A DNA stretch of 64,000 nucleotides from Microvirga sp. Lineage in GTDB: Bacteria > Pseudomonadota > Alphaproteobacteria > Rhizobiales > Beijerinckiaceae. Both the position numbers and the translations under genes were made by a program. Of this stretch, positions 51,497 through 60,955 are shown piece by piece. The stretch covers positions 30,854 to 94,853 of the forward strand of contig JAPSLB010000013.1 of the NCBI GenBank assembly GCA_031181145.1. Direction: 5' to 3'. The first letter of the stretch is position 1. Each line of letters starts with the position of its first letter. The notes under the pieces were generated by a model that searched no databases, was not told where the DNA came from, and worked only from the letters and a program-made list of their open reading frames with translations.

Positions 51497-52651
51497 GTGA
51501 CTGTCGGTACCGATGCTGCTTCTCTGAGGCCTGCCTACCGCATTCTTCAGGTTGGCGATCCTGCTCCTTGGTTCACACAGAATTCCACAGCCAATTCTCA
51601 ATATCATTTCGAGACTGCGGCCGGCCGCTATATTGTTCTATGCTTTTACGGAACCGGATCGGATCAAGCCGGACGCGAGACCCTGCGGGCCTTTCAGGAG
51701 ACGCATCGCGACCTCTTCGATGACGACAAGATCGCCCTGTTCGGCGTAAGCTGTGATCCGTCGGATCCGACGGAGCGGCGTGTCCGGCAGATTTTGCCTG
51801 GCATCCGGCACTTCTGGGATTTCGACGGAAGCGTCGGCCGGCTCTACGGTGCAATCCCTGATGACGCAACGTCGACTCAGACCCAGGTCGTCCTTCGCAG
51901 GTTCTGGCTGGTGCTCAATCCCACCCTTCGTGTCCGCGCCACCTTTCCCTTCAAGCAGGACGGCAGCGATCGTGAGGAGGTGATGGCCTACCTGCGTGCG
52001 CTGCCGCCGGTTGATCGCTTCGCCGGGCTCGAGGTGCCGGCTCCCATTCTCATCATTCCGGATGTCTTCGAGCCCGCTTTCTGCCGGCATCTGATCGATC
52101 TTTACGAGCGGCACGGAGGAGAAGAATCCGGGTTCATGCGCGAAGTCGAAGGCAAGACCGTCGCCGCGCACGATCCAGCCCATAAGCGCCGCAAGGACTA
52201 CACCATCACACAGCCCGACCTGATCGGACAGCTGCAGCGCCGCATCCTGCGGCGCGTGAATCCTGAGATCGAGAAGGTGCATTTTTTCAAACCCACCCGC
52301 ATGGAGCGCTATATCGTCTCCTGCTACGCGGCGGAGGATGGCGGACACTTCCGCGCCCACCGGGACAATACCACTAAAGGAACGGCTCATCGCCGTTTCG
52401 CGGTCTCCATCAATCTGAATGATGATTTCGAGGGCGGAGAGGTGAGTTTCCCCGAGTACGGGTCGCGCAGCTACAAGGCCCCCCTCGGCGGGGCCATAGT
52501 GTTCTCGGCTCCGCTGCTGCATGCCGTATCGAAGGTCACATCCGGGCGGCGCTTCGCCTTCCTGCCCTTCCTCTACGATGAGGCGGCCGCCAGGATCCGC
52601 GAGGCAAACAATGTCAGCCTCGGAGAAGGGATCGGTGCCTACAAGGCTTGA
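51497..52651 (+). CDS. fusion of peroxiredoxin-like domain and 2OG-Fe(II) oxygenase
   Basis: The best start is GTG at 51497 (about 384 residues) with GGGG upstream; the same frame is open back to 51284, but that part looks non-coding. Residues about 15-170 are a thioredoxin-fold, AhpC/TSA-like domain (VGDPAPWFTQNS, YIVLCFYGTGSD, ALFGVSCDPSDP), but the peroxidatic cysteine is missing: the spot is Gly-Ser-Asp-Gln. Residues 175-384 form a prolyl-4-hydroxylase-type 2OG oxygenase with the iron ligands H288 and D290 (AHRDNTTKG) and H342 (LLHAVSKV), plus R351/R352 for 2-oxoglutarate. So the oxygenase is intact while the Prx part seems to be a binding or regulatory domain. A conserved but uncharacterised architecture; substrate unknown. 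Confidence 0.75.
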   Translation: MTVGTDAASLRPAYRILQVGDPAPWFTQNSTANSQYHFETAAGRYIVLCFYGTGSDQAGRETLRAFQETHRDLFDDDKIALFGVSCDPSDPTERRVRQILPGIRHFWDFDGSVGRLYGAIPDDATSTQTQVVLRRFWLVLNPTLRVRATFPFKQDGSDREEVMAYLRALPPVDRFAGLEVPAPILIIPDVFEPAFCRHLIDLYERHGGEESGFMREVEGKTVAAHDPAHKRRKDYTITQPDLIGQLQRRILRRVNPEIEKVHFFKPTRMERYIVSCYAAEDGGHFRAHRDNTTKGTAHRRFAVSINLNDDFEGGEVSFPEYGSRSYKAPLGGAIVFSAPLLHAVSKVTSGRRFAFLPFLYDEAAARIREANNVSLGEGIGAYKA

Positions 52652-53064
52652 TGCTCCAGCGCCAGGGCGAGCGGCAGGATCGTGTTCTGCGTGAGCGGGG
52701 CGAGTTTTCGATCACCCGGTGCGCGCGGGTCGACCCAGGCGAATTCGGCGATCTCGGCCCGACAGGCAATGGAACCCGACACACGGGCCGCATACGCCGC
52801 CGCACGTAGCCATTGGCCCGGCTCGTTGGCTGCGGGCGCCTCGAAGACGCCGAGCGGCTGCACGGAAGCCGGGACGATGGTGCAGCCCAGCTCTTCGCGC
52901 ACCTCTCGCACAAGCGCCTCCTGATCGCTCTCGCCGGGTTCGCGCTTGCCGCCCGGCTGCATGAAGCTCTCCGTGCCGTGCTTGCGGACGAGCAGCACAT
53001 GGCCCTGCTCGTTGCGGATGAGGGCCGTGACAATGTCGATCAACGTTCGCCCGCCCTGATCCAT
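52639..53064 (-). CDS. Nudix hydrolase
   Basis: A 141-residue Nudix protein. The Nudix box GGKREPGESDQEALVREVRE with following ELG fits G-x5-E-x7-REUxEExGU, providing the metal-binding glutamates. It hydrolyses nucleoside-diphosphate-linked compounds; the substrate cannot be told, and the small size suits a housecleaning (d)NTPase. Its start overlaps the LOG gene end by 25 bases (two-gene unit), and its 3' end overlaps the converging oxygenase gene by 13 bases. Confidence 0.88.
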   Translation of the reverse strand: MDQGGRTLIDIVTALIRNEQGHVLLVRKHGTESFMQPGGKREPGESDQEALVREVREELGCTIVPASVQPLGVFEAPAANEPGQWLRAAAYAARVSGSIACRAEIAEFAWVDPRAPGDRKLAPLTQNTILPLALALEHQAL

Positions 53065-53618
53065 TTTTCGACCTTCGGGGGGGCGTAGCCGCGGATCGCC
53101 TCCACCAGGGCCGCCGGCTCGTCCTCCACGATCAGCATCGCGCGGTGAACGGGTTTCACGAAGCCGCTCTCCACTACGCTGTCGAGAAAATCCGCGAGCC
53201 TGTCGTAGAATCCGGCGACGTTGAGCAGGGCGCAGGGCTTCTTGTGATAGCCGAGCTGTGCCCAGGTCCAGACCTCAAACAATTCCTCGAAGGTGCCAAG
53301 GCCGCCCGGCAGGGCGACGAAGCCGTCGGACAGCTCCGCCATCAGCGCTTTGCGCTCGTGCATTGAGCCGACCACCCGCAAGTCGCTTAAGCCTGTATGG
53401 GCGATTTCCTTGTCGACGAGCGCCTGGGGCATGACGCCGATCACATGGCCTCCCTGCGCCAATGCCGCATCCGCCACGGCTCCCATCAGACCGACCGAGG
53501 CACCGCCGTAGACGAGCCCGATACCGCTGCGCGCCAGGGTTTCACCCAGCAGACGCGCGGTCTCCATATAGACGGGGGCCTGGCCCGGACTGGAGCCGCA
53601 GAAGACACAAAGCCGCAT
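53040..53618 (-). CDS. LOG-family (TIGR00730) cytokinin riboside 5'-monophosphate phosphoribohydrolase-like protein
   Basis: A 192-residue Rossmann-like protein of the LOG family. Start MRLCVFCGSSPGQAPVYM is typical. The nucleotide-binding LVYGGASVGLMGAVADAAL and the active-site PGGLGTFEELFEVWTWAQLG with the conserved Arg/Glu of MHERKALM are present. Members release free bases from nucleoside 5'-monophosphates; the bacterial role is often nucleotide salvage, and some are cytokinin activators. A frame extending upstream to 54287 is a shadow of the thiolase gene and not part of this protein. Confidence 0.9.
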   Translation of the reverse strand: MRLCVFCGSSPGQAPVYMETARLLGETLARSGIGLVYGGASVGLMGAVADAALAQGGHVIGVMPQALVDKEIAHTGLSDLRVVGSMHERKALMAELSDGFVALPGGLGTFEELFEVWTWAQLGYHKKPCALLNVAGFYDRLADFLDSVVESGFVKPVHRAMLIVEDEPAALVEAIRGYAPPKVEKWIRAGER

Positions 53619-53771
53619 GAGAGATGTCCCTTGATTCGTTCCATGCGTCCATGGACGCTGAGCCCGCCGTAAATTCAAGGCCCGTTCCGCCATAGACCAA
53701 GGCCGCCTTGCCGAACGGCCGGAACCATTCCACCTTAGGTCCGACAACCAAGCTCTGTGAGGAGACCCCCC

Positions 53772-54938
53772 ATGACCGCCTGCATCGTCGGATGGGCCCA
53801 TACACCCTTTGGCAAGCTCGACACGGAAACCGTCGAGAGCCTCATCGTCCGCGTTACCACCGAGGCGCTCGAGCATGCCGGGATCGGGCCCGAAGACGTG
53901 GACGAGGTCGTGCTCGGCCATTTCAACGGCGGGTTCTCCGCCCAGGAGTTCACGGCTTCCCTGGTGTTCCAGGCGAGCGACAAGTTCCGTTTCAAGCCCG
54001 CCACCCGCGTGGAGAATGCCTGTGCGACGGGTTCCGCGGCCGTGCATCAAGCCATCAAGACCATCGAGGCCCGGCGTGCCAAGACGGTGCTGGTCGTGGG
54101 CGTCGAGCAGATGACCCGCGCCCCCGGCCCGGAGATCGGCAATATCCTGCTGAAAGCCTCCTACCTGCCGGAGGACGGCGACACGCAGGGCGGCTTTGCG
54201 GGCGTGTTCGGCAAGATCGCCGGTCAATACTTCCAGCGCTACGGCGACCAATCCGATGCACTGGCGATGATTGCCGCCAAGAATCACAGGAACGGAGTCG
54301 ACAACCCCTACGCGCAGATGCGCAAGGATCTGGGTTTCGAGTTCTGCCGCGCCGAAAGCGACAAGAACCCTTTCGTGGCAGGCCCCTTGAAGCGGACCGA
54401 TTGCTCACTCGTCTCGGATGGTGCGGCCGCGCTTGTGATTGCCGACACGGAAACGGCGCTCCGCATGCGCCGCGCCGTGGCCTTCCGCGCCGCCGCCCAC
54501 GCGCAGGATTTCCTGCCGATGTCAAAGCGCGACATCGTGGGCTTCGAGGGCTGCGCGGAAGCCTGGAGGCGGGCGCTGGATCATGCGGGAATCCAGCTGT
54601 CAGATCTCTCCTTCGTCGAGACTCATGATTGCTTCACGATCGCCGAGCTCATCGAATACGAGGCGATGGGACTGACCCCACGCGGGCAGGGAGCGATTGC
54701 CGTTAAGGAGGGCTGGACCAATAGGGACGGGCGGCTGCCGGTGAATCCCTCCGGTGGCCTGAAAGCCAAGGGGCACCCGATCGGAGCGACCGGCGTGTCC
54801 ATGCATGCGCTGTCCGCCATGCAGCTCTGCGAGGAGGCCGGCGGCATCCAGGTCAAGAACCCGGTTCTCGGCGGCATCTTCAATATGGGCGGCGCGGCCG
54901 TGGCGAACTACGTCAGCGTGCTTGAGCGGATCAAGTAG
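53772..54938 (+). CDS. thiolase-family acetyl-CoA acyltransferase
   Basis: A 388-residue thiolase-like enzyme of the SCP-x/acetyl-CoA acetyltransferase type. The ATG at 53772 has GAGGAG upstream. The nucleophilic cysteine is C84 in VENACATGSAAVH, the C-terminal catalytic His is in FVETHDCFTIAELI, and the second active-site motif is AKGHPIGATGVSMH. The C-terminal Cys-x-Gly of classical thiolases is not evident (GGIFNMGGAAVANYV), as often in this subgroup. It may act in fatty-acid or steroid-type side-chain degradation; substrate not assignable. No partner genes are next to it. Confidence 0.9.
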   Translation: MTACIVGWAHTPFGKLDTETVESLIVRVTTEALEHAGIGPEDVDEVVLGHFNGGFSAQEFTASLVFQASDKFRFKPATRVENACATGSAAVHQAIKTIEARRAKTVLVVGVEQMTRAPGPEIGNILLKASYLPEDGDTQGGFAGVFGKIAGQYFQRYGDQSDALAMIAAKNHRNGVDNPYAQMRKDLGFEFCRAESDKNPFVAGPLKRTDCSLVSDGAAALVIADTETALRMRRAVAFRAAAHAQDFLPMSKRDIVGFEGCAEAWRRALDHAGIQLSDLSFVETHDCFTIAELIEYEAMGLTPRGQGAIAVKEGWTNRDGRLPVNPSGGLKAKGHPIGATGVSMHALSAMQLCEEAGGIQVKNPVLGGIFNMGGAAVANYVSVLERIK

Positions 54939-54954
54939 CGTCTGAGGCGCGCTG

Positions 54955-55050
54955 CGCGTCACCCCCGGCCTTATGCCGGGGGGCCTGATTCCGCGAGCTG
55001 TCACGCCTTTCGGGTCAGGATGGCCGGGACGAAGCACGGCCATGACGGAG
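54955..55050. repeat. intergenic palindromic repeat after the thiolase gene
   Basis: It contains GGATGGCCGGGACG followed by CACGGCCATGACGG (55018-55048), a diverged copy of the ATGGCCGG / CCGGCCATGACG repeat between mdh-sucC and odhB-lpdA, plus a CCCCCGGCC/GCCGGGGGG hairpin (about 54962-54983). It fills most of the gap before bolA, which ends at 55060. Confidence 0.5.
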
Positions 55051-55059
55051 AGGGGCTTC

Positions 55060-55326
55060 TCACTCTCCCGGAGCCTTCGCCTGAACGGCCAAGGCATGCA
55101 GGCCCCTGTCGAAGGCGTCTTTCAACACCTCGTTGACGAGGCGGTGGCGCTCGACCCGGCTCTTGCCGGAGAAGGCTTCCGATACGATATGTACCCTGAA
55201 GTGAGTTTCGCCTCCCTCCCGCCATCCGCCATGACCGCGATGCTGTTCCGACTCGTCCGTGACGGTCAGTTGGGACGGATGCAGGCGCTCCTGCAGGGTT
55301 TGGGTGATCCAGCGGTGAAGGGTCAT
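55060..55326 (-). CDS. bolA: BolA family protein
   Basis: An 88-residue BolA protein. It has the HTH-like N-terminus (HRWITQTLQERLHPSQLTV), the variable loop with DESEQHRGHGGWREGGETHF and the FxGKSRVERHRLVNEVLKD-type C-terminal motif. BolA works with monothiol glutaredoxin in iron-sulfur cluster trafficking and stress regulation. It is divergent from the J-domain gene, with 88 bases between. Confidence 0.93.
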   Translation of the reverse strand: MTLHRWITQTLQERLHPSQLTVTDESEQHRGHGGWREGGETHFRVHIVSEAFSGKSRVERHRLVNEVLKDAFDRGLHALAVQAKAPGE

Positions 55327-55414
55327 GCGTCTCGATAAACCTTTTTAACGGGTCTGCGGCGAAAAGCTCTTAAGCCTTGGCTCGGGGCCTCAAGACCCTC
55401 ATAATGTTTGAATC

Positions 55415-56044
55415 ATGGATCTCAACTCGCCTCTTTTCGACCGCATCCGGATCAAGCCCTCCTGCGATGAGCCGCGGGAGACGAAGGGACCTGCCTGCGA
55501 GCATCCCGGCTGCAAGGCTGCGGGCGAATACCGCGCGCCCAAGGGCCGGGACAGAGAGGGCCAGTATTGGCGCTTCTGCCTCCAGCACGTGCGCGAGTAC
55601 AACGCATCCTACAACTATTTCTCGGGCATGTCCGATTCGGCGGTCGCAGCCTACCAGAAGGACGCGATCATCGGTCATCGCCCCACCTGGGCCATGGGCG
55701 TGAACGCCTCCGGCAAGGGCGAGGAGCCGGGCCAGAAGCAGGAGACCCGCGACTGGGCCTATGTCGATCCCTTGGGCATTCTCCGGGGCGAGGACTTCAC
55801 CCAGGCTCGCACCCGCGGGGCGCAGCCCGAGCCCCGGCGTCCGCGCTATTCGGGCGCCATTCGCCGGGCGCTGGACATCCTGGGACTGGACGAGACCGCC
55901 GACGGGCCTGCCATCAAGGCTCAGTACAAGTCGCTGGTGAAGCGGTTCCATCCGGACGCCAATGGCGGGGACCGCTCCTTCGAGGAGCGGCTGCGCGACA
56001 TCATCAAGGCGCACGATACCCTCAAGAGCGCGGGCCTCTGCTGA
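55415..56044 (+). CDS. J-domain protein with N-terminal zinc-finger-like motif
   Basis: A 209-residue cytoplasmic protein. The C-terminal J domain (about 150-205) contains the HPD tripeptide at 179-181 (KRFHPDANGGD), required to stimulate DnaK ATPase. The N-terminal part has C28, H30 and C33 (ACEHPGCKAAG) then C55 and H58 (RFCLQHVREYN), a likely zinc site. This DnaJ-like type is conserved beside cobS in Rhizobiales; it might help assembly of cobaltochelatase or another client, but that is speculative. Its N-terminal ribosome site is weak. Confidence 0.88.
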   Translation: MDLNSPLFDRIRIKPSCDEPRETKGPACEHPGCKAAGEYRAPKGRDREGQYWRFCLQHVREYNASYNYFSGMSDSAVAAYQKDAIIGHRPTWAMGVNASGKGEEPGQKQETRDWAYVDPLGILRGEDFTQARTRGAQPEPRRPRYSGAIRRALDILGLDETADGPAIKAQYKSLVKRFHPDANGGDRSFEERLRDIIKAHDTLKSAGLC

Positions 56045-56158
56045 AACCTCGTTGTTTCATGCAGCCCCCTCAAGCGTTTAGGAAATTGCACCACACCGCC
56101 ATGGGGTTTAAGAAGCCATGGCACATAATCGAAACATCCATCCGATCGAGAGGCCCCT

Positions 56159-57148
56159 ATGATGGCACAAACCGACACAACGACCCTACTGCCGGATATG
56201 AAGGTATCCGTGCGACAGGTCTTTGGCATCGACTCGGATTTGGAAGTCCCGGCCTTCTCCCAGACCGACGAGCATGTGCCCGATCTCGATCCGGATTACC
56301 TCTTCGACCGGGAGACGACGCTCGCGATCCTGGCCGGTTTCGCGCGCAACCGCCGCGTGATGATCACGGGCTATCACGGCACGGGTAAGTCCACCCATAT
56401 CGAGCAGGTGGCCGCCCGCCTGAACTGGCCCTGCGTGCGCGTGAACCTGGACAGCCACGTGTCGCGGATCGACCTCGTCGGCAAGGATGCCATCGTACTC
56501 CAGGAGGGCAAGCAGGTCACCGCCTTCCAGGATGGCATCCTGCCCTGGGCGCTTCAGCACAATGTCGCCCTGGTGTTCGACGAGTACGACGCCGGCCGTC
56601 CGGACGTGATGTTCGTGATCCAGCGCGTGCTGGAGCAGTCGGGCAAGCTCACGCTTCTCGACCAGAAGCGCGTGATCCGCCCCCACCCTGCCTTCCGTCT
56701 CTTCGCCACCGCCAACACGGTAGGCCTCGGCGATACGTCGGGCCTCTATCACGGCACGCAGCAGATCAACCAGGGTCAGATGGACCGCTGGTCCATCGTG
56801 ACCACGCTCAATTACCTGCCGCACGACAAGGAGGTGGATATCGTCCTCTCTAAGGCGAAGCATTATCAGGACAGCTCGGAAGGACGCGACATCGTCAACA
56901 AGATGGTGCGCGTGGCGGATCTCACCCGCAGTGCCTTCATGAACGGCGATCTCTCGACCGTCATGAGCCCGCGCACGGTGATCACCTGGGCCGAGAACGC
57001 CGAGATCTTCGGTGATACGGGCTTTGCCTTCCGCGTCACCTTCCTGAACAAGTGCGACGAGCTGGAGCGCGCCCTCGTGGCCGAGTTCTACCAGCGCTCC
57101 TTCGGCAAGGAGCTGCCGGAAAGCGCCGTGAACATGGTGCTGTCGTAA
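56159..57148 (+). CDS. cobS: aerobic cobaltochelatase subunit CobS
   Basis: A 329-residue AAA+ ATPase subunit of the CobNST complex, which inserts Co2+ into hydrogenobyrinic acid a,c-diamide in aerobic cobalamin synthesis. Walker A is [13 protein letters not shown] (residues 71-83), Walker B is VALVFDEYD (D141, E142), and sensor/arginine-finger parts include [19 protein letters not shown] at 56159 follows GAGAGGCCCCT. The start is followed closely by [12 protein letters not shown]. CobN is not in the window. Confidence 0.96.
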   Translation: MMAQTDTTTLLPDMKVSVRQVFGIDSDLEVPAFSQTDEHVPDLDPDYLFDRETTLAILAGFARNRRVMITGYHGTGKSTHIEQVAARLNWPCVRVNLDSHVSRIDLVGKDAIVLQEGKQVTAFQDGILPWALQHNVALVFDEYDAGRPDVMFVIQRVLEQSGKLTLLDQKRVIRPHPAFRLFATANTVGLGDTSGLYHGTQQINQGQMDRWSIVTTLNYLPHDKEVDIVLSKAKHYQDSSEGRDIVNKMVRVADLTRSAFMNGDLSTVMSPRTVITWAENAEIFGDTGFAFRVTFLNKCDELERALVAEFYQRSFGKELPESAVNMVLS

Positions 57149-57287
57149 CGCATTCTCCCGTCAATCCGGGGCAGCCCAAAGGCACTTGGGATCCATAGGC
57201 ACGACGGAGCAGGGCCGGAACGAAGCGTGTGGTCATGGATCCCCGCTTTCCTGGGGATGACGAAGCGGGAATGACAGGAGAGGTGAG
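57149..57287. repeat. palindromic intergenic repeat between cobS and cobT
   Basis: The gap contains two hairpin-forming segments, TGGGATCCATAGG (about 57187-57199) and the TCATGGATCCCCGC / TGGGGATGACG pair (about 57234-57261). It is of the REP-like type also seen in other gaps of the window, although not the same sequence family. It separates genes that are otherwise one operon. Confidence 0.45.
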
Positions 57288-59183
57288 ATGTCCATCTCGA
57301 ACCGCAAGCCGGGTGAGAAGAAGGAAGCGCCGGCGGAGCCGCTGAAGCGCTCCATCGCCGGCGCCATGAAGGCCATTGCCCGCAAGCCCGATCTGGAGGT
57401 GGCCTTCGCGTCCGACCGCCCGATGCTCATGGGTCAGGAAAAGGCCCGCCTGCCGGAGCCGCCTCGGCGGCTCACGCCGCAGGATGTTGCGATCCTGCGC
57501 GGCAATGCGGACGCCATGGCCCTGCGGCTCGCCTGTCACGATGCCCTCCTGCACCGCCGGCTCGCCCCCGAGGGCCAGGCTGCCCGCGCCGTCTTCGATG
57601 CAGTCGAGCAGGCGCGCGTGGAATCCATCGGGTCGCGCCGCATGGCCGGCATCTCCTCCAACATTTCGGCGATGCTGGAGGATCGCTACCACCGCGGCGG
57701 CAAGTACGAAGAGATCACCGATCGCGCCGATGCTCCCATCGAGGACGCGCTGGCGCTCATGGTGCGCGAGCGCCTGACTGGCGAGAAGCCGCCGGCGGCA
57801 GCGGTCAAGATCGTCGATCTCTGGCGGGATTTCATCGAGGAGCGCGCCGGCAAGAACCTCGACGGGCTCTTGAAGAACATCGACAGCCAGCGCGATTTCG
57901 CGCGCGGTATCCGGGAAATGCTCTTCTCTCTCGAGATGGCGGACGACGCGGCCCTCGACCAGGAGGACGAGGAGAACGAGGACGACAGCGAGTCCGAGCA
58001 GCAGGAGCAGCAGGGCGAGGGGGAATCCGAGCAGGAATCCCAGGGAGACCGTGCCGAGGTCGAGGTCAGCGAGGATTCAAGCGATGACATCGAGGACGGT
58101 GCAACGGAAGACGCCGACGGTCCTTCCGGCGAACTGCCCGAGGAAGCGGACGAAGCGGATTCGGACGAGGCCGGCGAATCCTGGCGTCCGCCGTCCCGCT
58201 CCAACGAAGCGCGTGGGCCGGACTACAAGGCATATACCACCAAGTTCGACGAGATCATCCAGGCGGAGGATCTGTGCGACGCGGACGAGTTGACCCGCCT
58301 TCGCGCCTATCTCGACAAGCAGCTCGCTCATCTCCAGGGCGTGGTGGGGCGTCTCGCCAATCGCCTGCAGCGCCGCCTGATGGCGCAGCAGAACCGCTCT
58401 TGGGAGTTCGATCTGGAGGAGGGAACGCTTGATCCGGTGCGCCTGCCGCGCATCATCATGGATCCTTTCCAGCCCCTGAGCTTCAAGCAGGAGCAGGACA
58501 CCAATTTCCGCGATACGGTGGTGACGCTGTTGCTCGACAATTCGGGCTCCATGCGCGGACGCCCGATCACGGTGGCGGCCACCTGCGCCGATATTCTGGC
58601 GCGCACGCTGGAGCGCTGCGGCGTGAAGGTGGAAATCCTCGGCTTCACCACCCGTGCGTGGAAGGGCGGGCAATCCCGCGAGATGTGGCTGCAGAGCGGC
58701 AAGCCCGCCAATCCGGGCCGTCTCAACGATCTGCGTCATATCATCTACAAGTCGGCAGATGCGCCCTGGCGGCGCGCACGCAAGAATTTGGGCCTGATGA
58801 TGCGCGAGGGGCTGCTGAAGGAGAACATCGACGGCGAAGCGCTGGATTGGGCGCATAAGCGCCTGCTCGGGCGGCCCGAGCAGCGGCGCATCCTGATGGT
58901 GATCTCGGACGGCGCGCCGGTGGACGATTCGACGCTCTCAGTCAATCCCGGCAACTACCTCGAGCGGCATTTGCGCTACGTGATCGAAGAGATCGAGACG
59001 CGCTCGCCCGTCGAGCTCATCGCGATCGGCATCGGCCACGATGTCACGCGCTACTACCGCCGTGCCGTCACCATCGTCGATGCGGAGGAGCTCGGCGGCG
59101 TGATGACCGAGAAGCTCGCGGAGCTGTTCGAGGAAAACGCGCAGCCCTCGCGCGGAGCGCCCCGTCGCTGGGCTCACGCGTGA
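57288..59183 (+). CDS. cobT: aerobic cobaltochelatase subunit CobT
   Basis: A 631-residue CobT subunit. A long acidic low-complexity stretch (about 222-300, Glu/Asp/Ser-rich such as [20 protein letters not shown]) is typical. The C-terminal von Willebrand-like domain holds the metal-dependent adhesion site [11 protein letters not shown] (D417), as in the D subunits of Mg-chelatase. With CobS it forms the ATPase ring that drives CobN. GAGAGGTGAG lies before the ATG. Its stop overlaps the start of the next gene (GTGA). Confidence 0.96.
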   Translation: MSISNRKPGEKKEAPAEPLKRSIAGAMKAIARKPDLEVAFASDRPMLMGQEKARLPEPPRRLTPQDVAILRGNADAMALRLACHDALLHRRLAPEGQAARAVFDAVEQARVESIGSRRMAGISSNISAMLEDRYHRGGKYEEITDRADAPIEDALALMVRERLTGEKPPAAAVKIVDLWRDFIEERAGKNLDGLLKNIDSQRDFARGIREMLFSLEMADDAALDQEDEENEDDSESEQQEQQGEGESEQESQGDRAEVEVSEDSSDDIEDGATEDADGPSGELPEEADEADSDEAGESWRPPSRSNEARGPDYKAYTTKFDEIIQAEDLCDADELTRLRAYLDKQLAHLQGVVGRLANRLQRRLMAQQNRSWEFDLEEGTLDPVRLPRIIMDPFQPLSFKQEQDTNFRDTVVTLLLDNSGSMRGRPITVAATCADILARTLERCGVKVEILGFTTRAWKGGQSREMWLQSGKPANPGRLNDLRHIIYKSADAPWRRARKNLGLMMREGLLKENIDGEALDWAHKRLLGRPEQRRILMVISDGAPVDDSTLSVNPGNYLERHLRYVIEEIETRSPVELIAIGIGHDVTRYYRRAVTIVDAEELGGVMTEKLAELFEENAQPSRGAPRRWAHA

Positions 59184-60187
59184 GGCTTCTCACCCGTCGA
59201 AATCTGCTCCTGGGCGGCGGGGCGCTTGCCGCCGCGACCACCGCGGGCGCGGCCCTCGCTCAGCGCCCGCAGGCCTTCCGCGCTGTGACGCCGATCAATG
59301 TCGCGGCTCAGCCCATCAGCCATCTGTCCAACACTGATCCGGACCGCACGCGGTTCGGATCGCTCTTCTTCCGCTCCGGTCTCAGCCTCAGATCGGATGT
59401 ATCCGCCTTTGGCGGGTTCTCCGGGTTGTGGCGGTCCCCCAAGGGGGAGGAGATCGTGGCGCTGGCTGACAATGCGCAAATCTTGAAAGCGCGCATCGAA
59501 ACCTCGGATGGACGCCTGTCGGGCCTCTCCCGTGCGGCAATGGCGCCCTTGATGTTGAGCGACGGGCGTTCGGCGCGCCGCTCCCGTTATTATGACACGG
59601 AAAGCCTCGCAATTGCAGGAAGCGTGGCGTTCGTCGGGGTCGAGCGCAACCATGCCGTCATACGTTTCCAGCGCAATCGGGAGGGGGTGTTCGTCAATGG
59701 CACGGCGATCGCGACCCCGAAGGTCCTCGAGGATCTTCCGAGCAACAGGGGGCTGGAGGCGCTCGCGGTGGCGCCGCAGCGCTCACATCTCGCCGGCGCC
59801 CTGATTGGCATCGCGGAGGGCGGACAGGGGTTCATCCTCACGGGTGCCCGGCAGGGCGCTTTCGAGGTGCGGGGTCGCGACGGCTATGACGTGACCGATC
59901 TCGCATTTCTCGATTCCGGCGATGCGCTCGTCCTGGAGCGCCGCTTCTCGCTGTTCGGCGGCTTCGGATGCCGCCTGCGCCGTGTCGCCTCCGCTGCCTT
60001 CAAACCGGGGGCGAGCCTGAATGGCGAGGTGATCTACGAGAGCGAGGCATCGCACCAGATCGACAACATGGAGGGCCTTGCGGTTCACAGGGAGGGAGGC
60101 GAAACCGTCGTCTCCCTGATCTCCGACAATAACTTCAACGCCAATCTCCAGCGAACCCTGCTGCTGGAATTCTCTCTCGGGGAGTGA
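59180..60187 (+). CDS. TAT-exported phytase-like (esterase-like) beta-propeller protein
   Basis: A 335-residue protein starting at GTG (59180), overlapping the cobT stop. The N-terminus [20 protein letters not shown] has the twin-arginine motif RRNLL and a hydrophobic stretch ending AALA. The rest fits the 'esterase-like activity of phytase' family: [47 protein letters not shown] and [15 protein letters not shown], repeated blades of a propeller. The function is not proven. Its position in the cob block is conserved in Rhizobiales, but a link to cobalamin is not evident. Confidence 0.82.
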   Translation: MRLLTRRNLLLGGGALAAATTAGAALAQRPQAFRAVTPINVAAQPISHLSNTDPDRTRFGSLFFRSGLSLRSDVSAFGGFSGLWRSPKGEEIVALADNAQILKARIETSDGRLSGLSRAAMAPLMLSDGRSARRSRYYDTESLAIAGSVAFVGVERNHAVIRFQRNREGVFVNGTAIATPKVLEDLPSNRGLEALAVAPQRSHLAGALIGIAEGGQGFILTGARQGAFEVRGRDGYDVTDLAFLDSGDALVLERRFSLFGGFGCRLRRVASAAFKPGASLNGEVIYESEASHQIDNMEGLAVHREGGETVVSLISDNNFNANLQRTLLLEFSLGE

Positions 60188-60230
60188 TCGCTCCGCGCGT
60201 GTCTCGGGTTGGGGGCAGCGGGCCGCCTGT

Positions 60231-60857
60231 TCAGGCGGTCCGGTGTATGGCCGTATAGCGCATCAGCCGCAGGATCGCGCCGTAGGGAGCGATCGCGATG
60301 GCGGCGAGCGCGAGTTTCACCAGATAATCGGCAACGGCGAGGTTCATCCAGGGCAGGGCGATGCATTGATCCGCGATGCCCGCCTGGCCGAGCATATCGG
60401 TGATGGTGAAACCGAAGCCCGGAACTGCGCCGCAATAGAAGGCGACCGAGAAGAAGATCGCCGTATCGAGACCGGAGGAGATTACCGAGGACACGAAGGG
60501 CGGCATCCACCAAGCATACCCGCGCAGGCGGAAGAAAATCTGAATATCGAGGAGCTGCGCTGCCAGGAAGGCTGCGCCCGACGCAATGGCGATGCGCGGC
60601 GTCGCCAGGACGATCGAGAGCACTACGGCCAGCGCGAAGCCGACATAGACGATCCGACGCGCCCCTTTGGGCCCGAAGCGGCGGTTCGACAGGTCCGTGA
60701 TCAGGAAGGCGAAAGGATAACTGAAGGCGCCCCAGGTCAGGTAGTCGCCCAGGCCCAGATGATGGAAGGGATATTGAACGAGAATATTCGACGAGAGGAC
60801 GACGAGAGTCATCGCGGCCACGGCGATGAGGAGGTCCCGGTGCTCGGTCTTGATCAT
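60231..60857 (-). CDS. VUT-family transporter, queuosine-precursor type (YhhQ-like)
   Basis: A 208-residue membrane protein with six hydrophobic helices and the family motif PFAFLITDLSNRRFGPKGAR. It resembles YhhQ, which imports queuosine precursors (preQ0/preQ1) for tRNA modification. FVSSVISSGLDTAIFFSVAF and the C-terminal LVKLALAAIAIAPYG match the family. No preQ1 riboswitch was recognised upstream. It faces away from the rpmB promoter and is preceded by the rpmB terminator. Confidence 0.88.
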   Translation of the reverse strand: MIKTEHRDLLIAVAAMTLVVLSSNILVQYPFHHLGLGDYLTWGAFSYPFAFLITDLSNRRFGPKGARRIVYVGFALAVVLSIVLATPRIAIASGAAFLAAQLLDIQIFFRLRGYAWWMPPFVSSVISSGLDTAIFFSVAFYCGAVPGFGFTITDMLGQAGIADQCIALPWMNLAVADYLVKLALAAIAIAPYGAILRLMRYTAIHRTA

Positions 60858-60899
60858 GATAGGCCTTCCCAGGATGAGCCTAAGCTATGAAAGCAACGC

Positions 60900-60925
60900 A
60901 AAACGGGCGGCCCTATGGCCGCCCG
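60900..60925 (-). terminator. intrinsic terminator of rpmB
   Basis: CGGGCGGCC (60904-60912) pairs with GGCCGCCCG (60917-60925); on the minus strand TTTT follows (A 60900-60903). It is 30 bases after the rpmB stop. Confidence 0.85.
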
Positions 60926-60955
60926 AAGCGCAGAATACGACGGAGAGTCCTGAGA

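Noticed and set aside
60858..60955. possible preQ1 riboswitch ahead of the queuosine-type transporter
   Set aside because: The only structure is the rpmB terminator hairpin; no preQ1 aptamer sequence is visible.
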